64,000 nt of DNA from Colwellia sp. M166 (GTDB taxonomy: Bacteria > Pseudomonadota > Gammaproteobacteria > Enterobacterales > Alteromonadaceae): positions 4,774,001 through 4,838,000 of the forward strand of contig NZ_CP040755.1 in NCBI RefSeq assembly GCF_024585285.1, read 5' to 3'. Shown in pieces: positions 26,800 to 35,039 of the stretch (its first letter is position 1; each line of letters opens with the position of its first letter). The notes beneath the pieces were generated by a model that saw nothing but the letters and a program-made list of their open reading frames with translations, did no database searches and was not told the origin of the DNA. The position numbers and the translations under genes were made by a program.

Positions 26800-27825
26800 A
26801 TGAAATTGGATAATCACCTTTTATATATCGATATTACTCAAGTGTGTGATATAGGATGTTCATTTTGTATGTATACAGATAAACATTCCAGAGAAAATAT
26901 GATTTTAACTCAGGCTGCCAGAGAAAACCTTAGAAATTTAATAAATGATGAAGGAGTTAAAAGGGTTTCTATAAGTGGAGAGGGTGAGCCTATTTATAAC
27001 CTGAAGGTATTTAAAGAAATATTAAAGCTTTCAGGTGGTGGTGTTGCTTTTGAGTTCATAACAAGTGGCTTTGTTAACCATGAAAGGCTATTAAAAATTT
27101 ACAATGAAATATCAGAAATTATTCTATCAAATGGTGATTCTTGTAATATCCGATTAAGTTCAGACTCCTACCACATAGATAAAATTCCGAATAAACCACA
27201 CGGTTTTAGTATTCAACAATTTATAAAATTAAATAATGAATTTATGTCACTATCATTTAGATCAATTGATATCGATAAAGAGTTTACGAGAGCATTTTTA
27301 AAAGAGCAGTCAAAAAAGTTTGGTTTTGATGGCGAGATTGTGAGTATTAGCAAATTAGAAGACACGCTCCTTGTAGAAGGATTTGAGTTTAAAATTGACT
27401 ATAAAAATTTAGTGAACCCAACTTTTTTGGTGGAAAATAATTTTATTGATATTTATGAATATATTGATGAATTAGAAAAGCGTTATCTAAAGCCTTTTAC
27501 TCTTGGAAGCATGAATAAACACCCAAGTTCTAACGGGTTAGATATAACCATCAAGCCAAATGGTGATGTTTTCTTATATGGGATTGAAAGTCTTAAGTTG
27601 GCAAATATCCATAATGAAGTAGTGACTATTTCCACATTAAAAGAAAAAATGGTTTCAGACCCCCTTATCACTAAATTATATTCGATACCTTTCAAGAATA
27701 TTTTGAATGAGCTTTGCAAAGATAGAAATACTAAATTGCTTATTGAAAAGGTAAATAATCCTTATTGGGTAGTAAAAGAGTTAGGTAATGACGAGCGGCA
27801 AGCAATTGCGAGAGTAGCAAGTTGA
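26800..27825 (+). CDS. Radical SAM enzyme
   Basis: 341 residues, ATG after an AAGGA site. The cluster motif CDIGCSFC (C16, C20, C23) and GEGEP at 60-64 are typical of radical SAM enzymes, with the remaining strands of the partial TIM barrel following. No extra cysteine cluster is evident at the C-terminus, so it is not a SPASM-type maturase. It starts a second block after a 150-bp gap that may contain its own promoter. Its stop overlaps the start of the PHP gene by 4 bp. Substrate unknown; neighbours (phosphoesterase, phosphoribosyltransferase-like and glycosyltransferase-like proteins) point to a sugar- or nucleotide-derived small molecule. It does not look like viperin. Confidence 0.8.
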   Translation: MKLDNHLLYIDITQVCDIGCSFCMYTDKHSRENMILTQAARENLRNLINDEGVKRVSISGEGEPIYNLKVFKEILKLSGGGVAFEFITSGFVNHERLLKIYNEISEIILSNGDSCNIRLSSDSYHIDKIPNKPHGFSIQQFIKLNNEFMSLSFRSIDIDKEFTRAFLKEQSKKFGFDGEIVSISKLEDTLLVEGFEFKIDYKNLVNPTFLVENNFIDIYEYIDELEKRYLKPFTLGSMNKHPSSNGLDITIKPNGDVFLYGIESLKLANIHNEVVTISTLKEKMVSDPLITKLYSIPFKNILNELCKDRNTKLLIEKVNNPYWVVKELGNDERQAIARVAS

Positions 27826-28646
27826 TCGACTCACATACTCATACTAAATATTCAAAACATGCTACAGGCTCAGTTACTGAATTGATTGAAGCTGCTATAT
27901 CTAATGGTATAAGAATTTTAACTATAACTGATCATGCCCCATTTTTAATTGACAAAGATAATCGCCTCCTTGAATCAGAAGTTGATTCATATGCAAAAGA
28001 TGTTCTGTTGGCTCAACAATCATATAAAGGTGAGATAAAAATTTTATATGGAATGGAGTTTGATTACTCACCATTGCACTCAAGTTATGTTGAGAAGTTA
28101 ATAAGAAACTTAGATTTGGATTTTGCTATTGGATCTATCCATTATATTGAAACTGCAAATGGACGTGTTAACAATTGGGATATAGGAAAGTTAAATACTA
28201 AAGAATATTGTGAGCTTTATTTTGAAAGTCTTGAAGAGCTTATAGATACAAAACTTTTTAATTCTATAGGGCACGTAGACTCAATTTTAAGAGGTGGTAT
28301 CAGTGAACAATATTTTTGGAATTATTTAAAAAATTTAATTCCAAAAATTAAGGGAGTAGATCTATCTTACGAAGTAAATTGCTCAGGTATATTTAAATCA
28401 ATGATTTGTCAGAAAACTGGGGGGCATATTAATAATAAGGCTGCTTTTCCAAATTTTAATGTTATAAAAAAGTTAGTGGATTTAGGTGTAGATTTCACGA
28501 TAGGTTCTGATGCTCACAAACCTGAGCACGTTGGAAGAGGAATAAAAGATACGACAAAAGAACTTCAAGGCATAGGGGTTAATTCTCTTTGTTATTATGA
28601 AAAGGGTGAAAAAAATAAAGTAAATATAAGGGAGCTTTGTCAGTAA
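27822..28646 (+). CDS. PHP-domain phosphoesterase (histidinol-phosphatase-like)
   Basis: 274 residues from a TTG start that overlaps the preceding stop. PHP metal-binding motifs are present in order: DSHTHT (H5, H7), TDHAPF (D37, H38), an acidic residue in GMEFDY, GSIH, GHVDS and GSDAHKPEHVGRG. This is the HisJ-like arrangement with a trinuclear metal site that removes phosphate from small molecules. No histidine-biosynthesis genes are nearby, so histidinol phosphate is an unlikely substrate. In this context it probably acts on an intermediate made by the flanking enzymes. Its end overlaps the next start codon by one base, so the genes are co-translated. Confidence 0.85.
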   Translation: MIDSHTHTKYSKHATGSVTELIEAAISNGIRILTITDHAPFLIDKDNRLLESEVDSYAKDVLLAQQSYKGEIKILYGMEFDYSPLHSSYVEKLIRNLDLDFAIGSIHYIETANGRVNNWDIGKLNTKEYCELYFESLEELIDTKLFNSIGHVDSILRGGISEQYFWNYLKNLIPKIKGVDLSYEVNCSGIFKSMICQKTGGHINNKAAFPNFNVIKKLVDLGVDFTIGSDAHKPEHVGRGIKDTTKELQGIGVNSLCYYEKGEKNKVNIRELCQ

Positions 28647-29824
28647 TGATGTACCCATTTGAAAGTAATTCTATAGAAGTTCGCCTTATAGAAGCAATTA
28701 GTGAATTAGAACCAGAGAATACGGCTTTCATAAATGCTATTTCAAACGCCCTCAATACAACACTGGAAGAGTGCAAGAAAGGGACTAAATTACTAAAGTT
28801 ATATAAGAGCATTAAACAGCGCTCTGATATTCCAACTTTAAACCAGCAACTTAAAAAGCTGGAGAGGTTTCTTCTACTAAATGAAATGCTAAATGTTGAA
28901 GAGTTTAAATCACTTTCTAAAGTAATTTGTAACTTTGATATGACTCAAAATGAACATGGTGATTTTGTCTCGTATACAGGTGATTTCCTTGAAAGTATCG
29001 CTAATAAATATAGTTTAGCTAAGCATGGAAGTTATAACGAAATTAAGTTTTTTGCAGATCAGTTGTCTCATTTATTTATTCAGGAAGTAATGAAAGAAGG
29101 TGGTTATTGGCAAAAGTTATTTTTAAAGGCAAAAATAAATAATGAGCACGTTGTTCTTTTTATTCCAGGCTCTAGAAATATAGATTCTACATCGAATTTA
29201 ACATTTGAACTTGCGATTAAAAATATCAATATTTATTTAAGCAGGAATTCATATCCAACTATTGCAAACGTTAAAATCCCAAGAATCGACCCACCATGTG
29301 AAAATTACGCAAGCTTGACCTTATCTGAAAGAGAAGAAGTTTCTAAAATTCAAGATCATATTTTGCCTGGTGAAAACTTTTATAATGGTAGAAAGATAAA
29401 CGTAATTTTTGGCGATGATGTCTTAATTACAGGTGCTACTGCTGATAAAGTGTATTTTGATTGCATGAGCAAAGGGGCAATTTCCTTCCAGTCTATTTAC
29501 TCTGTGATTATTAACCCTTTAGTTGCTAATGCTGATCCTACTATCGAAAGTAAACTTAACAGCAGTGTGATCACGGGTAAGCTAGATAGCTCTGCACTTT
29601 ACGCTTTTTCTCATTCTAATTTTGTCCCAGTGATGAAGTCTTTTAGCTTTCTATTAAACTCAGAAAACACAAGTGATTTAAAGGTGTTCCTATCAAAAAT
29701 ACCTGACGATAACGTTAAAAAATTGTTCGTATACGCAATGTCTAATGGTTATTTTAATGAGAATAAATATAGAAATGCTATGACTATTCTGGATGGATAC
29801 GTTTTGGAAAAAGGATGGTTTTAG
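28646..29824 (+). CDS. Phosphoribosyltransferase-like protein
   Basis: 392 residues from the ATG at 28646, whose A is the last base of the preceding stop; the frame is open from a TTG at 28637 but that is only 2 nt from the Shine-Dalgarno site. At about residues 252-266 INVIFGDDVLITGAT fits the PRPP-binding motif (four hydrophobic residues, DD, then TTGxT), the hallmark of type I phosphoribosyltransferases. The N-terminal 150 residues are helical. The strand VVLFIPGSR at about 170 could be the first strand of the fold. The motif is convincing, but the rest is divergent and I cannot name the subfamily. It would attach a base or similar group to ribose-5-phosphate. Confidence 0.65.
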   Translation: MMYPFESNSIEVRLIEAISELEPENTAFINAISNALNTTLEECKKGTKLLKLYKSIKQRSDIPTLNQQLKKLERFLLLNEMLNVEEFKSLSKVICNFDMTQNEHGDFVSYTGDFLESIANKYSLAKHGSYNEIKFFADQLSHLFIQEVMKEGGYWQKLFLKAKINNEHVVLFIPGSRNIDSTSNLTFELAIKNINIYLSRNSYPTIANVKIPRIDPPCENYASLTLSEREEVSKIQDHILPGENFYNGRKINVIFGDDVLITGATADKVYFDCMSKGAISFQSIYSVIINPLVANADPTIESKLNSSVITGKLDSSALYAFSHSNFVPVMKSFSFLLNSENTSDLKVFLSKIPDDNVKKLFVYAMSNGYFNENKYRNAMTILDGYVLEKGWF

Positions 29825-29825
29825 T

Positions 29826-30818
29826 TTGCAATTCAATAAACGTGTTTTTTTATATTGGCATTCAGGAGAGAATAACCTACCAACGTTACTCAAACAGAAT
29901 TTACAAAACATAAGAAATAGATTAAATGGGAGTGATTGGGAAGTAATATTACTCTCCCAAAAAAGCTCAGAAGAAAATTTTATTGGTAATTGGATTGACT
30001 TGCACCAATGCTTAGATTCAATACCGAAAAAAAGGATTGAAGATACTGGTAACGAAGCTTTAATTAGTGATGTTATAAGGTTAAATTTACTTTTGAAATA
30101 TGGTGGGGTGTATTTTGATATGAGTACAATATTACTTTGTAGCTCCATAGAAGAGCTTTCACTGTATAAAAAACTCACTGATAATCAAACTTCTACTTTT
30201 GCAGGATATAGTAATGCAACGTTCACCAATAAGTTTAATGGAACTTCTGTTTTCAGAAACTCTATAGATGGAATTGAACTAGGGGCTTTGTTCGCGAAAA
30301 AAGACTCTACCTTCCTTAAAGCTTACTTAAAAGAAATTTATAAATACTGGGAGTGGAAAAAAATAAATTATGATTATCGAGATTACCCTGAATTTAAAAA
30401 GTATGATCTCAAGAGTAAAAGTTTTTTAAATGAATACCATGTTCACTACAGTATTTACCACCTAACTTTGTATAAATACCCTGAAATTCATAAGCAAATA
30501 GCATCACAAAGCATCCATATGATTGGTAAAGAAAATGCAAGTCAACATGGCCCTTATGCTTTTACTGATTTATTTGCACGCGGGGATGGTTATGGCTCGG
30601 CTTCACCCGATAAATTAATGTATGCATTAATTGATGAGGTTGTTTGTGATTATAAGGGTAAAGAAGTAACGTTAAGTCATAGGAAGGCTTTAATTGAAAA
30701 AATGGAGCTAGTGATTATCCCTGGGTATTTGAGAAAGAGTATTGAAGGAAAATTAACTGCTTTATCATGCGTCTCTGAGCTAAGTGGTTGCTTTAAATAC
30801 CTATACCGTCTAGCCTGA
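29826..30818 (+). CDS. Glycosyltransferase-like protein (capsular/OCH1-type fold)
   Basis: 330 residues if the TTG at 29826 is used (1 bp after the preceding stop, AAGGA 10 nt upstream); an in-frame ATG at 29793 would add 11 residues. The segment DVIRLNLLLKYGGVYFDMST matches the conserved helix-GG-aromatic-D core of the sugar-transferase family with a DXD-like site, though the second acidic residue is replaced (DMS), as in some capsular-polysaccharide relatives. A YWHSG start and later NGTSVFRN segments are typical of that family. It is the last gene of the cluster. A role in adding a sugar to the product of the upstream enzymes is inference. Confidence 0.7.
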   Translation: MQFNKRVFLYWHSGENNLPTLLKQNLQNIRNRLNGSDWEVILLSQKSSEENFIGNWIDLHQCLDSIPKKRIEDTGNEALISDVIRLNLLLKYGGVYFDMSTILLCSSIEELSLYKKLTDNQTSTFAGYSNATFTNKFNGTSVFRNSIDGIELGALFAKKDSTFLKAYLKEIYKYWEWKKINYDYRDYPEFKKYDLKSKSFLNEYHVHYSIYHLTLYKYPEIHKQIASQSIHMIGKENASQHGPYAFTDLFARGDGYGSASPDKLMYALIDEVVCDYKGKEVTLSHRKALIEKMELVIIPGYLRKSIEGKLTALSCVSELSGCFKYLYRLA

Positions 30819-31122
30819 CTAGATAAAGTACCAGTGCTAACAACTAATAAATAAGTTTACTTTACTATGTATCATTGCCCATAAGCAGTCATAGCTATAG
30901 CTCACGCTCTATACTGTATTTTGTTTTTTTGATAATGAAACTAGTCTCAAAACTGATTTTTTTAACGTCTGCTATGTCAATGATTATCAAGTTAGTTGCC
31001 ATTATTCTCTTGCGATTTGTGACGCTCTAAATAATATAGGGAATTCGCATCATTGCGGGGATTTAAAGTATCAAAAGAAAAGTATTAAATCAGATAGACA
31101 CTTACTAATGCGACAACACAAG
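30819..31122. other. Noncoding gap containing an integrase-tail remnant
   Basis: About 300 bp without a gene. The stretch around 30964-31006 repeats at 32262-32304. Read on the minus strand it holds the last codons (NNGN, stop) of a tyrosine-recombinase gene whose body is missing. The rest is AT-rich sequence in which I see nothing else. Confidence 0.55.
30964..31006 (+). repeat. Imperfect 43-bp direct repeat, copy 1
   Basis: 40 of 43 bases match 32262-32304. Both copies lie at the 3' end of minus-strand integrase remnants and include its last codons and stop. The pair encloses the gene at 31123 and the SRAP gene at 31612. Confidence 0.7.
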
Positions 31123-31530
31123 CTATTGATGATGGATGTCACCAGTATTATCGTCAATGAATCCGTGGCAAACATACCCAACCAGTTGACGAGGTTTTTT
31201 ATTCATATGTAAAAAGTGTTCATAGCCAATTGTAAAAGCAAAAGGATTGGCATTGTAATCCGCGTAATGCATATCCCGCCCAAGACGCGCTTCATTAACG
31301 CCAGAAGCAAATCCACTCAGAAAATCATCCCGGTTGTTCATAATTAAACAAGTCTCAGCACCGTTATAATTAACTAGCTCTAACACACCTTCTTTTATGA
31401 ATTTATTTACGATTGACTCATTAAAATAGCCAGTATACTGTTCGGTTTCATTATCAAAAAAAACTGCTGAACTGTTAGCAGTTGCTTCCATCAGTGAAGA
31501 GAATAACTCACGTATTCTTTTGGATATCAT
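31123..31530 (-). CDS. Hypothetical protein (135 aa)
   Basis: 135 residues, soluble, mixed alpha/beta, divergent from the SRAP gene with about 80 bp between them. The segments SIVNKFIKEGVLELV (a helix followed by a strand) and GRDMHYADYNANPFAFTIGYEHFL do not match a family I know. No clear ribosome binding site is seen. The divergent arrangement within a 43-bp direct repeat pair suggests that it came in with the SRAP gene as a small unit. Function unknown. Confidence 0.6.
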   Translation of the reverse strand: MISKRIRELFSSLMEATANSSAVFFDNETEQYTGYFNESIVNKFIKEGVLELVNYNGAETCLIMNNRDDFLSGFASGVNEARLGRDMHYADYNANPFAFTIGYEHFLHMNKKPRQLVGYVCHGFIDDNTGDIHHQ

Positions 31531-31611
31531 GGTGTAATGTCTTAAATTGGAAATGTTATTTTGTTATAAATGATATATTACACGAAGTAATACAAGAGTT
31601 TGAGGTATTTT

Positions 31612-32175
31612 ATGTGCGGAAGAATGAATATCGATACTAAATTATGCCCAATTATCAGTGAGTTTTTTGGCATCAATTTTACAGCACCTAATAATGATAA
31701 CCTCAGTCCAGGCCAGACAGTTTCTACCATTATAAACACGAATGGAAATTTTAATCAGCTCAATGTTGAGTGGGGAATAAAACCTAATTGGTCAAAGCGT
31801 CTATTGATTAATGCTCAAAGTGAGACAGTAATTCAAAAGCCAACTTTTAGTAATGCTATTCAAGGAAATCGTTGTTTAATCCCTTGCTCTGGCTGGTATG
31901 AATGGCGTACTGAAAACGGCAAAAAACAGAGGTATTTGTTTTCAAACTCAAATGGTGAGCCATTTCTTATGGCAGGGATTTGGTATCAATCATCAACACC
32001 GCAATTAGTAACATTAACAACTACACCAAATGAAAAATGCGGGCAATATCATAAGCGCATGCCCGTCATGATTTTGCCGCAGGATGCTGGTTATTGGTTT
32101 CAATCGCCAGTTGAACAGTTATTTCCACTGTTTGAAGCGATTGATGAAAGTATTATCGATATAGCAGCCGCTTAG
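31612..32175 (+). CDS. yedK: SRAP-domain protein (YedK/HMCES family)
   Basis: 187 residues if the start is the ATG at 31612. That start places cysteine at position 2 (MCGRMN), which the family needs because the processed N-terminal Cys forms a covalent bond with abasic DNA; GAGG lies 6 nt upstream. The frame upstream to a TTG at 31600 is therefore not used. Other SRAP signatures follow: a central PCSGWYEW (catalytic Glu region), FLMAGIW, LTTTPN and YHKRMPV with the histidine. Members shield abasic sites in single-stranded DNA. A broken second copy lies at 34441. SRAP genes are common on mobile elements and phages. Confidence 0.9.
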   Translation: MCGRMNIDTKLCPIISEFFGINFTAPNNDNLSPGQTVSTIINTNGNFNQLNVEWGIKPNWSKRLLINAQSETVIQKPTFSNAIQGNRCLIPCSGWYEWRTENGKKQRYLFSNSNGEPFLMAGIWYQSSTPQLVTLTTTPNEKCGQYHKRMPVMILPQDAGYWFQSPVEQLFPLFEAIDESIIDIAAA

Positions 32176-32261
32176 TTTGATTTTTATTGAATCACCGTAG
32201 CCTGCTGCGAAAGTACTATACTATTTTTGATATTGATATTAGTCTCAATGCCAAACTTTGG

Positions 32262-32304
32262 AACGTCTGCTATATCAATGATTATTAAGTTAGTTGCCAT
32301 TGTT
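32262..32304 (+). repeat. Imperfect 43-bp direct repeat, copy 2
   Basis: Partner of 30964-31006 with three mismatches. This copy covers the last codons and stop of the truncated integrase at 32290. Confidence 0.7.
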
Positions 32305-32547
32305 ATATTTTATATACTTAGAAGTCATTTTAATGCTCGTATGTCCTAGAGCGCTTTCAAGGTTTTGTCTGAAGTAATTCATCGCATGAAAATGTCTAAA
32401 ACTATTTGAGCTAAGTTTTATATTAGCCATTTCTATATGTTTAACGGTATTAACTTCACTTATTCGTAAGCACGTTTTCATTAGCATAGAAATATAAGTT
32501 TCGTTGATTAGTTCTATATCTTTTTTTGAATTTTTAGTCTTTTTCAT
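32290..32547 (-). pseudogene. Tyrosine recombinase (integrase) remnant
   Basis: 85 residues. It retains the C-terminal catalytic pieces of a phage-type integrase: an LRISEV segment with the first active-site arginine, then SFRHFHA (HxxR-like, with serine in place of the first histidine), and ALGHTSIKMTSKYI with the second histidine and the tyrosine nucleophile. Spacing between the arginine and the RH motif is far too short, so the centre of the catalytic domain is deleted, and the N-terminal core-binding domain is gone. It is therefore a dead fragment. The true start is not meaningful. Confidence 0.75.
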
Positions 32548-32623
32548 TAGTTTTCCTCTCTATGTAATAGTGCGTTCCGGGTGTTTATTTGTATTAGTAT
32601 CGACAATAGTTAGGTTGTGATTT

Positions 32624-33088
32624 TTAATCTGTAAAATGAGTGAGAAAGTTGCCACCGCTTATGAAAAAGAGCTTTCCAGTGATTATTGTTTTCATGATTT
32701 CATCTATGATCAAATGGTCATCTTGAATATTTTTAATATCTGTTAAATAGCGTAAAGAGGTATAGTTGATATTGTAAATAAGCCTTATAAAATTTGCTTT
32801 TACATAACTAGAATGATCATTAAATAAAATACAATTTACTGTCATCATTAATCCATTTGGAATTTTAGTCAGAAATACATTATTAGTTTCATTTGTTGAA
32901 AACCTTAAAGACTTGCCTAATTCTTCTCTAGAACAAGAAATCCCAATCTGAATCCCTCCTTTTTCACCAGGCGCTTCAATACCAATTTTATAGATTCCAA
33001 AAATACCTTTAATTTTGTCGCCAATAATATTATGAGCAGATGTCTCTGTTGAGTATTTCATTCTTTCTATATCTTGAATTGTATACAT
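32624..33088 (-). CDS. Hypothetical protein (154 aa)
   Basis: 154 residues from the ATG at 33088, which has AGAGGTG upstream; the frame extends three codons further to a GTG that lies within this ribosome binding site. Mixed alpha/beta, no membrane segment. Segments such as NNVFLTKIPNGLMMTVNCIL suggest a small beta-sheet domain. I do not recognise it. It follows the KfrA-like gene by 30 bp on the same strand and may be co-transcribed with it. Confidence 0.6.
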   Translation of the reverse strand: MYTIQDIERMKYSTETSAHNIIGDKIKGIFGIYKIGIEAPGEKGGIQIGISCSREELGKSLRFSTNETNNVFLTKIPNGLMMTVNCILFNDHSSYVKANFIRLIYNINYTSLRYLTDIKNIQDDHLIIDEIMKTIITGKLFFISGGNFLTHFTD

Positions 33089-33118
33089 AGTGTTCACCTC
33101 TAATTTTTAGTTTAAATG

Positions 33119-34123
33119 TCATTGCGTTGATTTATTTGAGTTTTCTTTGTCTAATTGAATAATTAACTTCTCATTACTCGAAATTGTGGCTTCATAACTA
33201 CGCAAGGTTTTCTCATGCGATCTGGTCTGCTCTTCAAAATTAGATTTAAGCTCATTATTAATTGAGACTTGCTGGATGAGCTTATCCTTTTCATTTGAAA
33301 GTTTGGTATTGATATCCGCCAGTTCACTTCTTAATGAATCTAATTCGGATTGCAGTTTTACGTTATTGCTATCAAAACTAATGAGTTGTTTTGCTGTTTT
33401 TTCTTGTTCATTCTCAAGAGTTTTAATGAGTTTCTCATTACCAGTTATTGTTGACTCTTTACTCGCTATACTTCTATTAAGCTCAGCAATATTTGAATTA
33501 AGCTCCTTGTTATCAACTATTAATTGGGAGTTCTGTGACTTTATTTCATCAAAAAGTTGTTGATTCGATTCAAGCTTTAATTCTGCTTTTGATATATCAG
33601 AACTCAGTAATTCGTTTTGCTTGCTAAGCTGTTTATTGTCATCAACAGAAGTCGTCAGTTGTCGTCTGATTTCAACAATGGTTGATTCGTTAGATTTTTG
33701 TTCTGTAGTTAATTCAGTTTGAAGGTTTATGATCTGCTTTTCTTGTTCATAAACTATTTCAGCTTGTTTGTTAAACTTGTTTTCTGACATTTCAAGATCG
33801 GATATTGCTTGATCTCGTTGAGCATTAGCATATTGAGCTTGCTCTATATATCTTGCTTCAGCATCACAATTAAATCGGCTGATTTCATTCAAAACAGTTG
33901 AAGTAAACTCTGAAGAAAATCCTATTTTTTTAAAATTTTCTTCTTTTATAAGATTTTGTTTGTCAGTCCATACTTTAAAATATTTGTGAACTGTTGATCT
34001 GCTGCTTATGGTAGGCAATTCAGCTAAAACTAAGCTAACTGTTGGCTTGATTCCTTTCTTTAAAAGTTCATTGCAAACATTATTAGTTAAGTTCTGTTTA
34101 TCTTCTGTGCTTAGATTTGCCAT
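33119..34123 (-). CDS. KfrA-like DNA-binding coiled-coil protein
   Basis: 334 residues. The N-terminal 60 residues fit the KfrA_N DNA-binding domain (NVCNELLKKGIKPTVSLV then SRSTVHKYFKVW). From about 90 to the end it is one long alternating coiled coil rich in Q, N, E and K. KfrA of broad-host-range plasmids binds its own promoter region and forms filaments that assist partition. Here a set of inverted AACGAAC/GTTCGTT repeats lies 30-70 bp upstream of the start, consistent with autoregulation. Such proteins also occur on chromosomal islands beside recombinases. A role in island maintenance is inference. Confidence 0.8.
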   Translation of the reverse strand: MANLSTEDKQNLTNNVCNELLKKGIKPTVSLVLAELPTISSRSTVHKYFKVWTDKQNLIKEENFKKIGFSSEFTSTVLNEISRFNCDAEARYIEQAQYANAQRDQAISDLEMSENKFNKQAEIVYEQEKQIINLQTELTTEQKSNESTIVEIRRQLTTSVDDNKQLSKQNELLSSDISKAELKLESNQQLFDEIKSQNSQLIVDNKELNSNIAELNRSIASKESTITGNEKLIKTLENEQEKTAKQLISFDSNNVKLQSELDSLRSELADINTKLSNEKDKLIQQVSINNELKSNFEEQTRSHEKTLRSYEATISSNEKLIIQLDKENSNKSTQ

Positions 34124-34150
34124 CTTTTAATTTTCCTAAGTACTATTGTT

Positions 34151-34192
34151 AGAACGAACACTTAAAATGAACGAACGCTGTTCGTTCGTTTT
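34151..34192. promoter_or_regulatory. Probable KfrA operator (inverted repeats)
   Basis: A perfect 7-bp inverted repeat AACGAAC / GTTCGTT with a 3-nt loop lies at 34170-34186, directly followed by another CGTT and preceded at 34153-34158 by a further AACGAA-type half-site. It lies just upstream of the KfrA-like gene start. Clustered half-sites of this kind are typical of autoregulated plasmid maintenance genes. The 250 bp to its right is AT-rich and has no gene. Confidence 0.65.
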
Positions 34193-34440
34193 ATTTTACT
34201 TCATGGTGTGTCGTGAATAATTATAGTGAGATTTTCATTATTTATAAGTAAGAATTAAAATTAATTGATAAAAATCAATATAATAGGTACTCATTGTGTT
34301 TTTTTGGTTTTTTGGTGTATGAGAGATGTTACTTCAATAAAAACTTCTATGTTATGAGTTTGAGTCAAAATGGTAAGTACAGATAATTATTATTTACTTA
34401 TAATTTAAGGATACTTAATACTTTCTAAATAGGCGGGTAA

Positions 34441-34911
34441 ATGTGTGGATCTTTGAATATAGATCCGAATTTATGCGCAAACATATGCGAATTCTTTGGC
34501 ATTATCTTTCAGCACTGGGCAATGAAAACCTCTGTCCAAGGCAAACAGTATCAACGAAAATTAACCCTAATGGAAATTTTCATCAGCTTAATACCAGATG
34601 GGGAAGAAAATCTGTTCGGTCAAAGGGGTTACTAATTAATACTCAAAGTGAAACTATTACAAAAAAACAACAATATTTATACTCAAATAATGAACCATTT
34701 TTGATGGCTGGGATTTGGTATCAAACACCAAGTGAAATACCGAAGTTAGTTACTTTGACGACTTCGCCTAATGAGAAGTGTCCAGAGTACCATAAGCGCA
34801 TGCCAGTGACAGTATTACCAGAAAATACTGAATATTGATTTCATTGCCAGTTGAGCAGATATTACCACTGTTTGAAGCTATTGATGAAAGTGTTATCAAT
34901 ATAGCAGCCGC
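34441..34911 (+). pseudogene. Degenerate SRAP gene (second copy)
   Basis: Begins MCGSLNIDPNLC like an SRAP protein. It then shows a frameshift near 34520 (the frame that continues is the one with SVSTKINPNGNFHQ), a deletion that removes the segment with the PCSGWYEW motif, and a tryptophan codon changed to stop at about 34837, after which the aligned tail (ending IAAA-like) can still be read to 34911. The product cannot be functional. Compared with the intact gene at 31612 the order of motifs is the same, so this is an older duplicate rather than a new family. The start codon and cysteine 2 are still present. Confidence 0.85.
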
Positions 34912-35039
34912 GTACTCCGTTATGTGTATGCAATTTATGTTTATTAACCAACCGCAGCGAGCTGCGTTATAGTTTCTCTACAATTCTTCTACTATGCCTC
35001 CGATATTACCTTAAAGGCTAACCTAACCATATAAAGAGA

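Noticed and set aside
26800..27825. Viperin-like antiviral enzyme
   Set aside because: It has the general radical SAM motif, but no viperin-specific segments were recognised, and the neighbouring PHP and PRTase-like genes fit another pathway better.
27822..28646. Histidinol phosphatase of histidine biosynthesis
   Set aside because: No his genes nearby; the protein is coupled to radical SAM and PRTase-like genes, so only the PHP fold is claimed.
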